Assembly (NCBI GenBank): GCA_019192545.1
Contig: JAHCMI010000019.1
Location: 1-64,000 of the forward strand
From: Rivularia sp. MS3
GTDB taxonomy: Bacteria; Cyanobacteriota; Cyanobacteriia; Cyanobacteriales; Nostocaceae
Reading direction: 5' to 3'
Length of the DNA: 64,000 bases
Shown: positions 38,588 through 47,120 of the stretch, in pieces
Layout: the number at the start of each line of letters is the position of its first letter
Numbering within the stretch: position 1 is the stretch's first letter
The notes under the pieces: model-generated
What the model saw: the letters and a program-made list of their open reading frames with translations, nothing else
The model's database searches: none
Told to the model about the DNA's origin: nothing
Program-made: the position numbers and the translations under genes

Positions 38588-40648
38588 TTATACTCCCTCC
38601 GGTTCAGCTTTTTTCAGTATATTGCTATCTGCATTTGTCTTAGTATTACTGCTGTTTGCTCCCTGCACTTTGCTACTTTCGTCTAAATTCTTAGGCTTAT
38701 AACCGGGAACTAATTGCTCTAATAAAAACTTGATAGAGTTTGTATCATTTTTCCCAGCTGCTTGACAAAGTGCATCTACGGAAACATTCAGACTGTTAGG
38801 TATAATTCGGCTCGAATTTTTGACCATAAACAGCTTTTCATGTTCTGTGGGGTCGTATTCTTCTCCTTCTATAAACAACTCTTCAAACAATTTCTCTCCA
38901 GGTCGCAAGCCTGTAAAAACTATATCTATGTCTTTATCGACTCTATAACCGGAAAGTCTAATTAACTCTGATGCTAAGTCAACAATTTTTACAGGTTCGC
39001 CCATATTAAGCATCAGTACTTCTCCACCTCTACCCAAAACTGCTGCTTGTAATACCAACTGCACTGCTTCGGGAATAGTCATGAAGTAACGACAGATGTC
39101 TGGATGAGTCACCGTTATCGGACCGCCTGCGGCAATTTGCCTTTTAAATGTCGGCACAACGCTACCGCGACTGCCTAGCACATTACCAAAACGCACGGCT
39201 ACATAAGATTTATTGTGCTGCTTCGCGGCTTGCAGAACCAGCATTTCTGCAACTCTCTTACTGGCTCCCATGATATTGGTAGGGTTTACCGCTTTATCGG
39301 TGGAAATCATCACGAAATGGTTAACGTTGCATCGTAATGCTTCTTCAACTAAATTTTTAGTCCCAATCACGTTGTTAGTAATTGCTTCTGGTGAATTCAT
39401 TTCCATCAATGGCACGTGTTTGTGTGCTGCTGCATGGAAAACAACGTCCGGTTGAAATTTATCAAAAGCGTGTCTGAGTCTATCTTTGAATCGAATATCG
39501 GCTATAAATCCTAAAATTCTTGGTGCCTGCCCTAAAGCTTTACTATCTTCTTGCAAAACTTTTACAAGCTGATTTAATTCTTGCTGAATGGTAAAAACGG
39601 AATTTTCCCCATGTCCCACTAACATTATTTCCTTGGGACGACAAGAGCAAATCTGACGGCAAAGTTCGCTACCAATGGAGCCACCCGCACCAGTGATTAA
39701 GACTCTTTTTCCATTGAGAAATTCAGCTACTTTTTCAATTTCAGTTTGTACGGGTTCGCGTCTGAGTAAGTCCTCGATTCTGACATCGCGAATGCTGTTT
39801 AAACTAACTTTACCGTTGAGTATTTCGTTGATTCCGGGCAAAGTACAGGCTTGTATTCCAGCGGACTTACAAATATCAACAATTTCTCGAATTACTTCTC
39901 CCGCGACTGAAGGCATGGCAATAATTACTTTGTCTACCCTTAAAGGTTCTAGAACTTCAGGGATTGAATGGCGATCGCCAACTACATGAATTCCCCGAAT
40001 CCGGGCGTTTAACTTGCTCGCATCGTCGTCAATGAAGGCAACGGGACGCAAACCTAAGTCACGACTGATTTGCATTTCCTGTACAAGACTTACCCCGGCA
40101 CTACCAGCACCAACTATTAATACTCGTTCGTCTTGATGGTGAAATTTACCACTAAAAGCTACACGGGAATGTCTGGTTCTTTCAACAACTCTAACGCTAA
40201 AACGTAATGTTCCAATGAAAATACAAGAAAGCAAACCATCTAGAAACGGTAGCGACCTTGGTAATGTATCAACAGCCCAAGGTATGGTAAAGTTAATAAC
40301 ATCGAATAGCAAAGTTTGAATTACCATTGCAGCCACTATTAACATGGCTACATAGGTCAATTCTTCTACACCTGCATAACGCCAATAACGACGATAAAAA
40401 CCAAAGCTGTAAAAAACACCTATTTTAACTGTTAGGAAAACTAACGTTACCGTAATTAAGTCTGATACGTATGGCTCAAGAGCTAAATCGCCATCTAAAC
40501 GCAGTATCAATGCTAGAAGCGGCGTAAAAGCGAATACAATAACGTCAAAAATCAGTAAGTGCCGGTTTCTCAATTTCAACAAGTTGTTAAACATAACTTT
40601 TGTCGATCTATCAAGCAGCCAATGAGAAACCATGAATAAACTATTCAT
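38588..40648 (-). CDS. CapD/PglF-type nucleotide-sugar 4,6-dehydratase (membrane)
   Basis: 686 residues. The N-terminus has about four membrane segments (residues 30-155). A CoA-binding-like Rossmann domain follows (VLIVGAGSAGVSLVQEM, about 178), then the catalytic SDR domain with VLITGAGGSIGSELCRQI at about 314. The active site reads STDKAVNPTNIMGASKRVAE near 450-468, where Met replaces the usual Tyr as in inverting CapD/PglF/FlaA1 enzymes and Lys is retained. It makes a UDP-4-keto-6-deoxy-HexNAc, the substrate for the DegT aminotransferase at the other end of the cluster. It is the promoter-proximal gene, with 1.27 kb of non-coding DNA upstream. Confidence 0.93.
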   Translation of the reverse strand: MNSLFMVSHWLLDRSTKVMFNNLLKLRNRHLLIFDVIVFAFTPLLALILRLDGDLALEPYVSDLITVTLVFLTVKIGVFYSFGFYRRYWRYAGVEELTYVAMLIVAAMVIQTLLFDVINFTIPWAVDTLPRSLPFLDGLLSCIFIGTLRFSVRVVERTRHSRVAFSGKFHHQDERVLIVGAGSAGVSLVQEMQISRDLGLRPVAFIDDDASKLNARIRGIHVVGDRHSIPEVLEPLRVDKVIIAMPSVAGEVIREIVDICKSAGIQACTLPGINEILNGKVSLNSIRDVRIEDLLRREPVQTEIEKVAEFLNGKRVLITGAGGSIGSELCRQICSCRPKEIMLVGHGENSVFTIQQELNQLVKVLQEDSKALGQAPRILGFIADIRFKDRLRHAFDKFQPDVVFHAAAHKHVPLMEMNSPEAITNNVIGTKNLVEEALRCNVNHFVMISTDKAVNPTNIMGASKRVAEMLVLQAAKQHNKSYVAVRFGNVLGSRGSVVPTFKRQIAAGGPITVTHPDICRYFMTIPEAVQLVLQAAVLGRGGEVLMLNMGEPVKIVDLASELIRLSGYRVDKDIDIVFTGLRPGEKLFEELFIEGEEYDPTEHEKLFMVKNSSRIIPNSLNVSVDALCQAAGKNDTNSIKFLLEQLVPGYKPKNLDESSKVQGANSSNTKTNADSNILKKAEPEGV

Positions 40649-41253
40649 CGCGATAAATACCCTCTGGGAATTTTTCTAAAAACATAACCCTTGGGCAAAC
40701 TATCACAGCTGATTAATAATATAATCCAATCAATATAAACTATTTACCAACGTTGCATCGCATGATTACCTACTCTATTAATATAGCTACTTGAAACTCC
40801 ACCTTATCCCTCGTCTCATCATTAAATAATGAATGTCCCCTTGAGAGAGATTGCGACCGATTTTGTATATCTAATAAAAACAGCTATAGCTATCCATAGA
40901 GAAGTACTACAAACGATATGGCAATAGTCACTCAAATTTATTAATTGATTTTATCAATCAACTGATAACTTACCCAATAAGCACACTAGCTGTAAATCAA
41001 AATGTACTCAGCAAACTGTCTATTTAAGCTCGAAAATTTAATCTGGCAAATAATTTATTCTCCTTAAAAAAACAAAACAATACAGCAGTTTTCGGTTGAA
41101 TGCAATACAAAAAAGTTAGTGAAGTTAGGAGGGTTAGGGATGCTCTGTTAACCGCAAAAAGCGTGTAGCTCACTTTCACGAAATGAACTTCAGGCAAGTT
41201 GTTATCTAGTTTTCACAAAAATGTATTTGACTCAAGTGAAAAACGCTATAATC

Positions 41254-41283
41254 ACTAAAAAGAAAGCACTTTCACTTTTTAGT
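41254..41283. promoter_or_regulatory. 30-bp palindrome next to a promoter-like box
   Basis: ACTAAAAAGAAAGCA and CTTTCACTTTTTAGT are near-perfect complements (one or two mismatches). Directly upstream on plus is TTGACT...TATAAT, but with 14 rather than 17 bases between, so its promoter status is doubtful. Nearby GTGAAA/TTTCAC words repeat (41172, 41238). It could be an operator or an RNA hairpin. Confidence 0.4.
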
Positions 41284-41835
41284 ACGAAAGCACCCTTCAA
41301 AAACGAATCATCAATAAAATTGCTGAAGTAATTATTTTGTTACTTGCCTCTCCCTACATTAAAGTTGCTTTTTAAGAGCAATGATTCACTGTTATCGAAC
41401 TGACTTTTTCTGCACTACCAATTGATAGACAATAGCTATAAAAGCTCTGGCGTTTAAAGCTTCGTCAGCCCCTAACTTCGATATTGAGATTAAGCACCAA
41501 AAAAATGTTCTATAAAACCAAGTAATTTTACAATCGCATTTGAAATTGCAATCGTCGATAGCATATCTAAAACAAGTCAATTCAAAAAAATATAACAAAG
41601 AACTAAGCTAGAAAAATAATCTAAAAATTAATTCCTGCTGTAACTAATTTGTCTATTTTTATGTCTCAATATAATATTTAACAGCTTTTCGTGACCTAGT
41701 CATGCCAATTTGGCATTAATTTAATGTTTTCGTAAATCAATAGACAATTTTTTATCAAGATGAAGATGTTGAGAATTTAAGTTATTCAGCGCAAAGGGAG
41801 ATGAAATTTTGCGTCGCTCTCAATAAGCAGGAATA

Positions 41836-41879
41836 AACCCGGTTTTTTAAGTTATGCGACGAGCAATTAACCGGGCTTG
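41836..41879 (-). terminator. Terminator hairpin after ilvN
   Basis: AACCCGGTT pairs with AACCGGGCT across a 25-base loop, followed on minus by TTTATTCC, about 40 bases past the ilvN stop. It is the same hairpin type as at 59754. Confidence 0.65.
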
Positions 41880-41916
41880 CCCTACTGCTGCGAATATTGC
41901 TCAAATTGAAGTCAGC

Positions 41917-42435
41917 TTAAACTTTAGCTTGCAAAGACTTGAGCCATTCGGTATTCACGCCAGACTCGCGGGTTAATGCAATTCTGCCGGTACGGGCAAT
42001 TTCTCGCAATCCAAATTTTTGTAGTACCTGCACGATCGCAACTATTTTTCCTGGATCTCCGACAACTTCCACAGTTAAGGAATCTTCTGCAACGTCTACA
42101 ACTCTGGCTCGGAAAATTTGAGCTAGCTCAACAATTTCCGAACGATTGCTACTATTAGCGTTAACCTTAATCAACATTAATTCTCGTTCGACACAAGGAA
42201 CTTCAGTGATATCCTGAACCTTAAGAACGTTGATTAACTTATACAATTGCTTTGTAAGTTGTTCTATAATGCGGTCATCACCTGGTACAACCATAGTAAT
42301 TCGGGAGATTCCCGGTTGTTCGGCCGGTCCTACCGCCAGACTTTCGATATTAAAACCACGACGTGCAAATAAACTAGAAATTCGCGAGAGAACTCCCGCT
42401 TCATCTTCTACAAGTACTGAAAGAGTATGTTTCAT
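41917..42435 (-). CDS. ilvN: Acetolactate synthase small (regulatory) subunit
   Basis: 172 residues, full length. The N-terminal ACT domain (residues 3-75) reads [20 protein letters not shown] then [14 protein letters not shown], the valine feedback-binding region. The C-terminal domain (80-165) has [20 protein letters not shown] and [21 protein letters not shown]. It binds IlvB, the catalytic subunit encoded elsewhere, and confers inhibition by valine in branched-chain amino acid synthesis. The start codon abuts an intergenic repeat (CAGTGAGCAGTGAGC) that forms its whole leader. It is followed by its own terminator, so it is probably monocistronic. I use ilvN; ilvH is the same gene. Confidence 0.95.
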   Translation of the reverse strand: MKHTLSVLVEDEAGVLSRISSLFARRGFNIESLAVGPAEQPGISRITMVVPGDDRIIEQLTKQLYKLINVLKVQDITEVPCVERELMLIKVNANSSNRSEIVELAQIFRARVVDVAEDSLTVEVVGDPGKIVAIVQVLQKFGLREIARTGRIALTRESGVNTEWLKSLQAKV

Positions 42436-42470
42436 CAGTGAGCAGTGAGCAGTGAGCAGTGAGCAGTAAT
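42434..42470. repeat. Heptamer repeat (CAGTGAG)n at the ilvN start
   Basis: Four copies of CAGTGAG/GCAGTGA directly precede and touch the ilvN initiation codon. Confidence 0.85.
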
Positions 42471-42539
42471 CAGTTGTTCTGTAAGATTATAGGTTCGCGG
42501 GAACGCTGTCAAAGTCTAATTATCAATTTCTAGTTTTTA

Positions 42540-44612
42540 TCATCCTCTTTTATAGCTAGAAACTAGCTGCTCTAATAATTGTTGTTCATTTTCAGCAGGT
42601 GCCAAACATTTTAAACCTTGGCAAACTAAGCCGATGCTATTTTGTGGTAATTTAGATTGTTCTACGAACATAGCTACGGGGAAAAACTTGCACACAAGCG
42701 TATTAATTCGCTGTTTTTGGGTGCGGATTAAAGTACAGTTTCTATACCAATCCAAAGCAACGAATAAACTGGGGCAAGCTTGAGTAGCATCATTCATCAC
42801 GCCGCGAAATGCTGTTAATGCTTGTTCTGCTAAATTTAAATATTGAAGGTTATCTGTAATTAAAGTTAATCTAACTAAATTAGATAAAGCGATGCCGTTT
42901 GCTGAAGGTGTAGCACTATCTATATAATTACGTTCTCGTACAATTAATTCTTGGCTGGCATCGCTGGCGGTATTGAAATAACCATGCAGTTCCACGCTCC
43001 ATAAATAATCGTTGAATTCTTCTTGTAGTGAAACTGCTTTTTCTAACCAAAAAGCGGGTTTATCCGTGTCCGCTGTTAAGCAAGCCTGATGCAAATCTAG
43101 CAAAGCTTTGATAAATAAAGCATAGTCTTCCGATTGAGCTAATACCTTTGCTTTACCTTCGTAATTGAGCCGGTGAAATCTGCCATCAACAAATTGATTT
43201 TCTAAAACAAATTTGGCTGCTTGGGTTGCCATTTCCAGATATTCTAGCTCAGAGAATACTGCATAAGCTCTTGCCAAACCGGAAATCATAATTGCATTCC
43301 AAGCAACAATCATTTTAGTATCTGTTACTGGCCGAATGCGACCTTGCCAGTTATTAGATTTTGCTTCGGTGTTGTTACGAGCCAAAGCAAAGGTTTCAAT
43401 CGGGCTGCTGTTATCGCCGTAACGAACTGCAAATAATTTTTCTAAAGTGGCTTCAAGAGTATTGCTCAGTGGATCTGAGTTACGCTTTTGTAAAACATTT
43501 TGATTTTCAAAGTTACCATTAGGTGTAACTGTAAAATTTTCTTGTAATTCGCTTAATTCATCTGAAGTCAGCAACTTTTCTAATTCGCTAAAACTCCAAA
43601 CATAAAAAGCACCTTCCTCCGGTTCCACATCTTCTTGGGTAATGAAACTATCCGCATCTTGAGCGGCATAAAAATAGCCATTGGGTGCAGTCATTTCCCG
43701 TTGCAGCCATTTTACGGTTTTTGCGATCGCGGTTTCAAAGGCGGGTTGTTCAACTCCGGCACTCCACAAGTTAGCCAGATATTCGACTATTTGACCGTTA
43801 TCGTAAAGCATTTTCTCGAAATGCGGTACAGTCCAAGTAGGATCGACGGTGTAACGATGAAACCCACCGGCGACATGGTCAAAAATTCCCCCTAGGGCTA
43901 AATCTAAGCCCCGTTGAGTACAAATTTGTTTGCAGTCGTATCTAGAACTAAAATCAAATCTGCTTGCTTGTAATGCCATCTGTGCGTAGGGGATCGTAGG
44001 AAAACTATTACCTTGCCTGTTAGGAGCAATTATTCCAGTAAAAATTTCCCAACCTTTTTGCAATAATTGATTGTCTTGGATTTCTGCTGTAGATTCGGTT
44101 TGCAGTACCGCAGATGTCAGCAGCGACTCTAAAATAACTGCTTTACGTTTTTGTAAATCTTGCTTTTCGGTATCGTAATAATGACGAATCGCCTTGAGTA
44201 CCTGCAAAAAACCGGGACGATTGTAACGCTCTTCTAGTGGAAAATAGGTTCCGGCATAAAATGGTACCAAGTCATCAGGTGAAAGAAAAGCGTTTAAAGG
44301 CCAACCACCTTGTCCGCTCATCATCTGCAAAGCCTGCATATAAATGCTATCAATATCCGGTCTTTCTTCCCTATCTACTTTAATAGGAATAAAATTAGCA
44401 TTCATATATTCAGCTATTTCTAAATCCGAAAAAGCTTCTCCTTCCATGACGGTACACCAGTGGCAGCTAGAATAACCAATGGAGAGAAATATCGGTTTAT
44501 CCTGCTTTACCGCAGTAGATAGGGCTTCATCGCACCAACTCCACCAATCAATGGGATTAAGGGCGTGTTTGCGGAGGTAGAGACTTTGAGCTGAAGCGAG
44601 TCGATTAGTCAT
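42540..44612 (-). CDS. Thioredoxin-domain protein, DUF255/YyaL family
   Basis: 690 residues from the ATG at 44612 (MTNRLASAQSLYLRKHALNP); a TTG start at 44666 would add 18 residues that do not match the family's typical N-terminus. A thioredoxin-like domain (residues 1-165) has the redox motif CHWC (Cys50 and Cys53) in GYSSCHWCTVMEGEAF. An (alpha/alpha)6 barrel like those of glycosidases and epimerases follows (HFEKMLYDNGQIVEYLAN, DADSF, SEDYALFIKALLDLH, PSANGIAL). Homologues are spread from bacteria to mammals (SPATA20), with no settled biochemistry. No neighbour suggests a pathway. Confidence 0.9.
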   Translation of the reverse strand: MTNRLASAQSLYLRKHALNPIDWWSWCDEALSTAVKQDKPIFLSIGYSSCHWCTVMEGEAFSDLEIAEYMNANFIPIKVDREERPDIDSIYMQALQMMSGQGGWPLNAFLSPDDLVPFYAGTYFPLEERYNRPGFLQVLKAIRHYYDTEKQDLQKRKAVILESLLTSAVLQTESTAEIQDNQLLQKGWEIFTGIIAPNRQGNSFPTIPYAQMALQASRFDFSSRYDCKQICTQRGLDLALGGIFDHVAGGFHRYTVDPTWTVPHFEKMLYDNGQIVEYLANLWSAGVEQPAFETAIAKTVKWLQREMTAPNGYFYAAQDADSFITQEDVEPEEGAFYVWSFSELEKLLTSDELSELQENFTVTPNGNFENQNVLQKRNSDPLSNTLEATLEKLFAVRYGDNSSPIETFALARNNTEAKSNNWQGRIRPVTDTKMIVAWNAIMISGLARAYAVFSELEYLEMATQAAKFVLENQFVDGRFHRLNYEGKAKVLAQSEDYALFIKALLDLHQACLTADTDKPAFWLEKAVSLQEEFNDYLWSVELHGYFNTASDASQELIVRERNYIDSATPSANGIALSNLVRLTLITDNLQYLNLAEQALTAFRGVMNDATQACPSLFVALDWYRNCTLIRTQKQRINTLVCKFFPVAMFVEQSKLPQNSIGLVCQGLKCLAPAENEQQLLEQLVSSYKRG

Positions 44613-44949
44613 GATTTCCAAAATATCAAAAGCTTTATCTGTGCCTAGTTTATCGTTTAAACTCAAGCAGGCACGCTTTTCAATTATGGGAAATCAAATC
44701 CTAACCCTTAGCTTTCACCCGCATTAATTTCACTTTCACAATACAAGTATTTATTCATACCTATAGAAAAGCTCAATATAGCTAAATAGCTAAATAATAT
44801 TAGTTGAAAATCAAACAAAATACGTGAATATGTTAACCGTTACAAAGCTATAAACCCAGATTCAAGGCTTTTCACCTATTTTTATTAATATCAATTTTTA
44901 ACCAATACTAGTTTTAACTATTCTATTTTTACCTGAAGTTGCAACTAAC
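44613..44949. other. Intergenic region
   Basis: 337 AT-rich bases between the DUF255 gene and the small peptide gene. No gene or clear signal is seen. Confidence 0.4.
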
Positions 44950-45111
44950 TTACTTTAACGAACGAACGAGTAAACTTACTACCGGTCCCGAGTCGGTGTT
45001 TGCGGGATATTCTGCTTTTGAACTCATAACTTGATTAGTATTTGAGCTTAATCCAAATATCAAATTAAGTAATAAAGTTATGATTGTGGCTTGTACTAAT
45101 CTCTTCAACAT
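44950..45111 (-). CDS. Putative 53-residue secreted peptide
   Basis: An ATG at 45111 starts a frame of 53 codons ending TAA at 44950. It is preceded by AGGAA about 10 bases before the start, a fair Shine-Dalgarno sequence. Residues 1-32 look like a signal peptide (MLKRLVQATIITLLLNLIFG, then LSSNTNQVMSSKA); the mature part would be only about 20 residues, EYPANTDSGPVVSLLVRSLK. It is divergent from clpP across 293 bases. It could be a small secreted or membrane peptide, or a chance frame. The good ribosome site, hydrophobic core and SSKA cleavage context favour a real gene. Confidence 0.45.
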   Translation of the reverse strand: MLKRLVQATIITLLLNLIFGLSSNTNQVMSSKAEYPANTDSGPVVSLLVRSLK

Positions 45112-45404
45112 GACCGATTCCTATTTTTCTTAGACTCTAAATAATTGGCATTTCAATTTCAAATAATTAACCTTCCATGCCTCTTGTATTACTGTTTTAC
45201 CTGCGATAACACTTGAATCCGGATACCGAACAATACAAATGCGCTTCCTGTTACATTTATTCTTATAAATACAAGTAATATCACTTAGACAAATAGTTGC
45301 TCGCTGCATCTTTAAGAATCAATATTGTTGCAAACGTGCTGTTGATAACAACAATTAGCTTAGTAATCGATAAAATGTATGTAAATTAACTATAACTAGG
45401 CTGC

Positions 45405-46010
45405 ATGATTCCTATCGTTATTGAACAATCTGGTCGCGGCGAACGCGCCTTTGATATCTACTCGCGGTTACTACGCGACCGTATCATCTTTCTAGGTCAA
45501 CCTATTGATAGCAACGTAGCTAACTTAATAGTTGCCCAAATGCTGCTGCTAGATGCAGAAGATGCGGAGAAAGATATCTATATGTATATCAACTCTCCTG
45601 GTGGTTCGGTAACTGCTGGCATGGGTATTTTTGATACCATGAGACATATTCGCCCGGATATTTGTACGATTTGTACGGGACTAGCTGCCAGTATGGGTGC
45701 TTTCTTGCTGACTGCTGGTACTAAAGGTAAGCGGATGAGTTTGCCTCATTCTCGAATTATGATTCACCAACCTTTAGGTGGAGCGCAGGGACAAGCAACT
45801 GATATTGAAATTCAAGCGAAAGAGATTCTCTATCATAAGCAACAGCTAAATCAATATTTAGCTGAAAATACCGGTCAGCCCATCGAACGTATTGCAGAAG
45901 ATACTGAAAGAGATTTCTTCATGTCACCCTCGGAAGCCAAAGATTATGGCTTAATTGACCAAGTGATAGACAGGCATTCTGCTGGTAGCCGTCCAATGGC
46001 TGTGGTGTAG
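45405..46010 (+). CDS. clpP: ATP-dependent Clp protease proteolytic subunit
   Basis: 201 residues, normal ClpP length. The catalytic triad is complete: Ser96 in [10 protein letters not shown], His121 in [10 protein letters not shown], and Asp170 in TERDFFMS. The N-terminus [20 protein letters not shown] is the classical ClpP axial-loop start with no long propeptide. Cyanobacteria carry several ClpP paralogues plus the inactive ClpR; this one is a catalytically competent form, paired in the cell with ClpC or ClpX. No ClpR or ClpX gene follows, so it is expressed alone. A hairpin lies about 100 bases downstream. Confidence 0.96.
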   Translation: MIPIVIEQSGRGERAFDIYSRLLRDRIIFLGQPIDSNVANLIVAQMLLLDAEDAEKDIYMYINSPGGSVTAGMGIFDTMRHIRPDICTICTGLAASMGAFLLTAGTKGKRMSLPHSRIMIHQPLGGAQGQATDIEIQAKEILYHKQQLNQYLAENTGQPIERIAEDTERDFFMSPSEAKDYGLIDQVIDRHSAGSRPMAVV

Positions 46011-46487
46011 TAGATATTCGCGGCTCAAAAGTTAATAATTCGATTAACTATTGAAAAGCTGAATATCAATTCATAGAGACTTCATTCCACTAGTCATGAA
46101 TTTCGCAATGGGATTCCTTATATATAAGGAATTCCATTTCAACTAAATCGATAAGCAGCAATAGGAATTATTTGATGATTATTTTTTCGTTAAATCTTCC
46201 TATTTTTGCTTATTGTCAAGTATTGCAGGTAATAATTAACTATCAGTTTTACTTATTATACCAGAATAATCAAGTATTTATATAACTTTTGTAACTATCA
46301 ATCGTTTTAGAAAATTTAAAAAGCTGTTGTTTGCTGAAATACTTATAAGGTCTATTTATTTGACGGCGGGAAAACAAAGTAGGTTAGAGGTGATGTCAAG
46401 ATTCTTACTTCGTTTTACCCAATCGTCGGAAATTTAATTTAATTGATTAGCAATATCAGCACGATACAAAGTTACAATAATTGAAAT
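46011..46487. other. Convergent intergenic region with a palindrome
   Basis: 477 bases between clpP (plus) and the response regulator (minus). It holds the palindrome at 46109-46136 and AT-rich DNA otherwise. Confidence 0.5.
46109..46136. terminator. AT-rich perfect palindrome after clpP
   Basis: GATTCCTTATATATAAGGAATTCC folds as TTCCTTATA/TATAAGGAA, a stem of at least 10 bp, 100 bases after the clpP stop. It could be a terminator or mRNA-stabilising end; the T tract is weak. Confidence 0.45.
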
Positions 46488-46955
46488 TCAGCTAGCGGAA
46501 GCTTTTGATTTTAGTTCGCTTAATTCTTGATTCTTTTGCGTTAGCTGGCGTTTCAAATCACAAATAGTAAGTTGATTTTTGACTTTTGCTAGGACTTCCT
46601 CAAGTTCAAATGGTTTAGTTAAGTAATCGGCAGCACCAACTTGAAACCCTTTTTTCCGATCCAAGCCTCTGGCTAAAGCACTCAAGAAAATAACTGGTAT
46701 TTCTTTAGTCAAGGGGTTATTTTTTATTTGCTCGCACAGTTGATAACCATCTACTTCAGGCATAAGAATATCAAGCAGTATCAAATCCGGTAGCTGTAAT
46801 TCAATAGTCTTTAAAGCAATCTCTGCATTCACAGCTTGTCTTACTTTATAGTTCTGGTACTGAAGTATCGTAGATAACAAGCGTAAGTTATCTGGTTCAT
46901 CGTCAATAATCAGAATATTCGCTTTAAACTCCTTTATTCCGTAGTATGGCAACAT
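46488..46955 (-). CDS. Single-domain response regulator with coiled-coil tail
   Basis: 155 residues. The receiver has DDEPDN at 18-23, phosphoacceptor Asp62 in LILLDILMPEVDG, the Ser92 switch in FLSALA and Lys114 in YLTKPFELEE. A coiled coil at about 127-150 (QLTQKNQELSELKSKAS) would normally lead into a kinase or cyclase domain, but the protein stops there. It lies 165 bases downstream of a giant hybrid kinase gene on the same strand, so it may be its phosphotransfer partner. It could be a naturally shortened relative of response-regulator kinases. Confidence 0.9.
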   Translation of the reverse strand: MLPYYGIKEFKANILIIDDEPDNLRLLSTILQYQNYKVRQAVNAEIALKTIELQLPDLILLDILMPEVDGYQLCEQIKNNPLTKEIPVIFLSALARGLDRKKGFQVGAADYLTKPFELEEVLAKVKNQLTICDLKRQLTQKNQELSELKSKASAS

Positions 46956-47120
46956 ACCTTCATTGAATAACTACTTAGCAAGATAAAGTATAATATGTAT
47001 TCATAAAAAATAAATAGCTGCCGATACATAAGCAACTATTATTGGAAAATTTCACAGAATATTCCGATTTCATCAATCTTAAAATTGATGTCCGATTAGT
47101 TTTAAAGAGTTTATTCTTAC

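Larger units (their letters stand above)
40649..41916. other. Long non-coding region upstream of the polysaccharide cluster
   Basis: 1268 bases without an accepted gene; a 68-codon minus frame at 41392-41598 has random composition. It contains a 30-bp palindrome at 41254-41283 and an ilvN terminator at 41836-41879. It must contain the promoter of the cluster's first gene. Confidence 0.5.

Noticed and set aside
41226-41252. TTGACT...TATAAT as a sigma-70 promoter
   Set aside because: Spacing is 14 bases, too short for a standard promoter, and no gene follows on that strand before ilvN in the opposite orientation; kept only as context of the palindrome.
41392-41598. 68-codon frame on the minus strand upstream of the polysaccharide cluster
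   Set aside because: Cys/Phe-rich random composition and no initiation signal; no reason to call a gene.
44613-44666. N-terminal extension of the DUF255 protein from a TTG
   Set aside because: The extra 18 residues do not fit the usual start MTNRLA; the ATG at 44612 is preferred.
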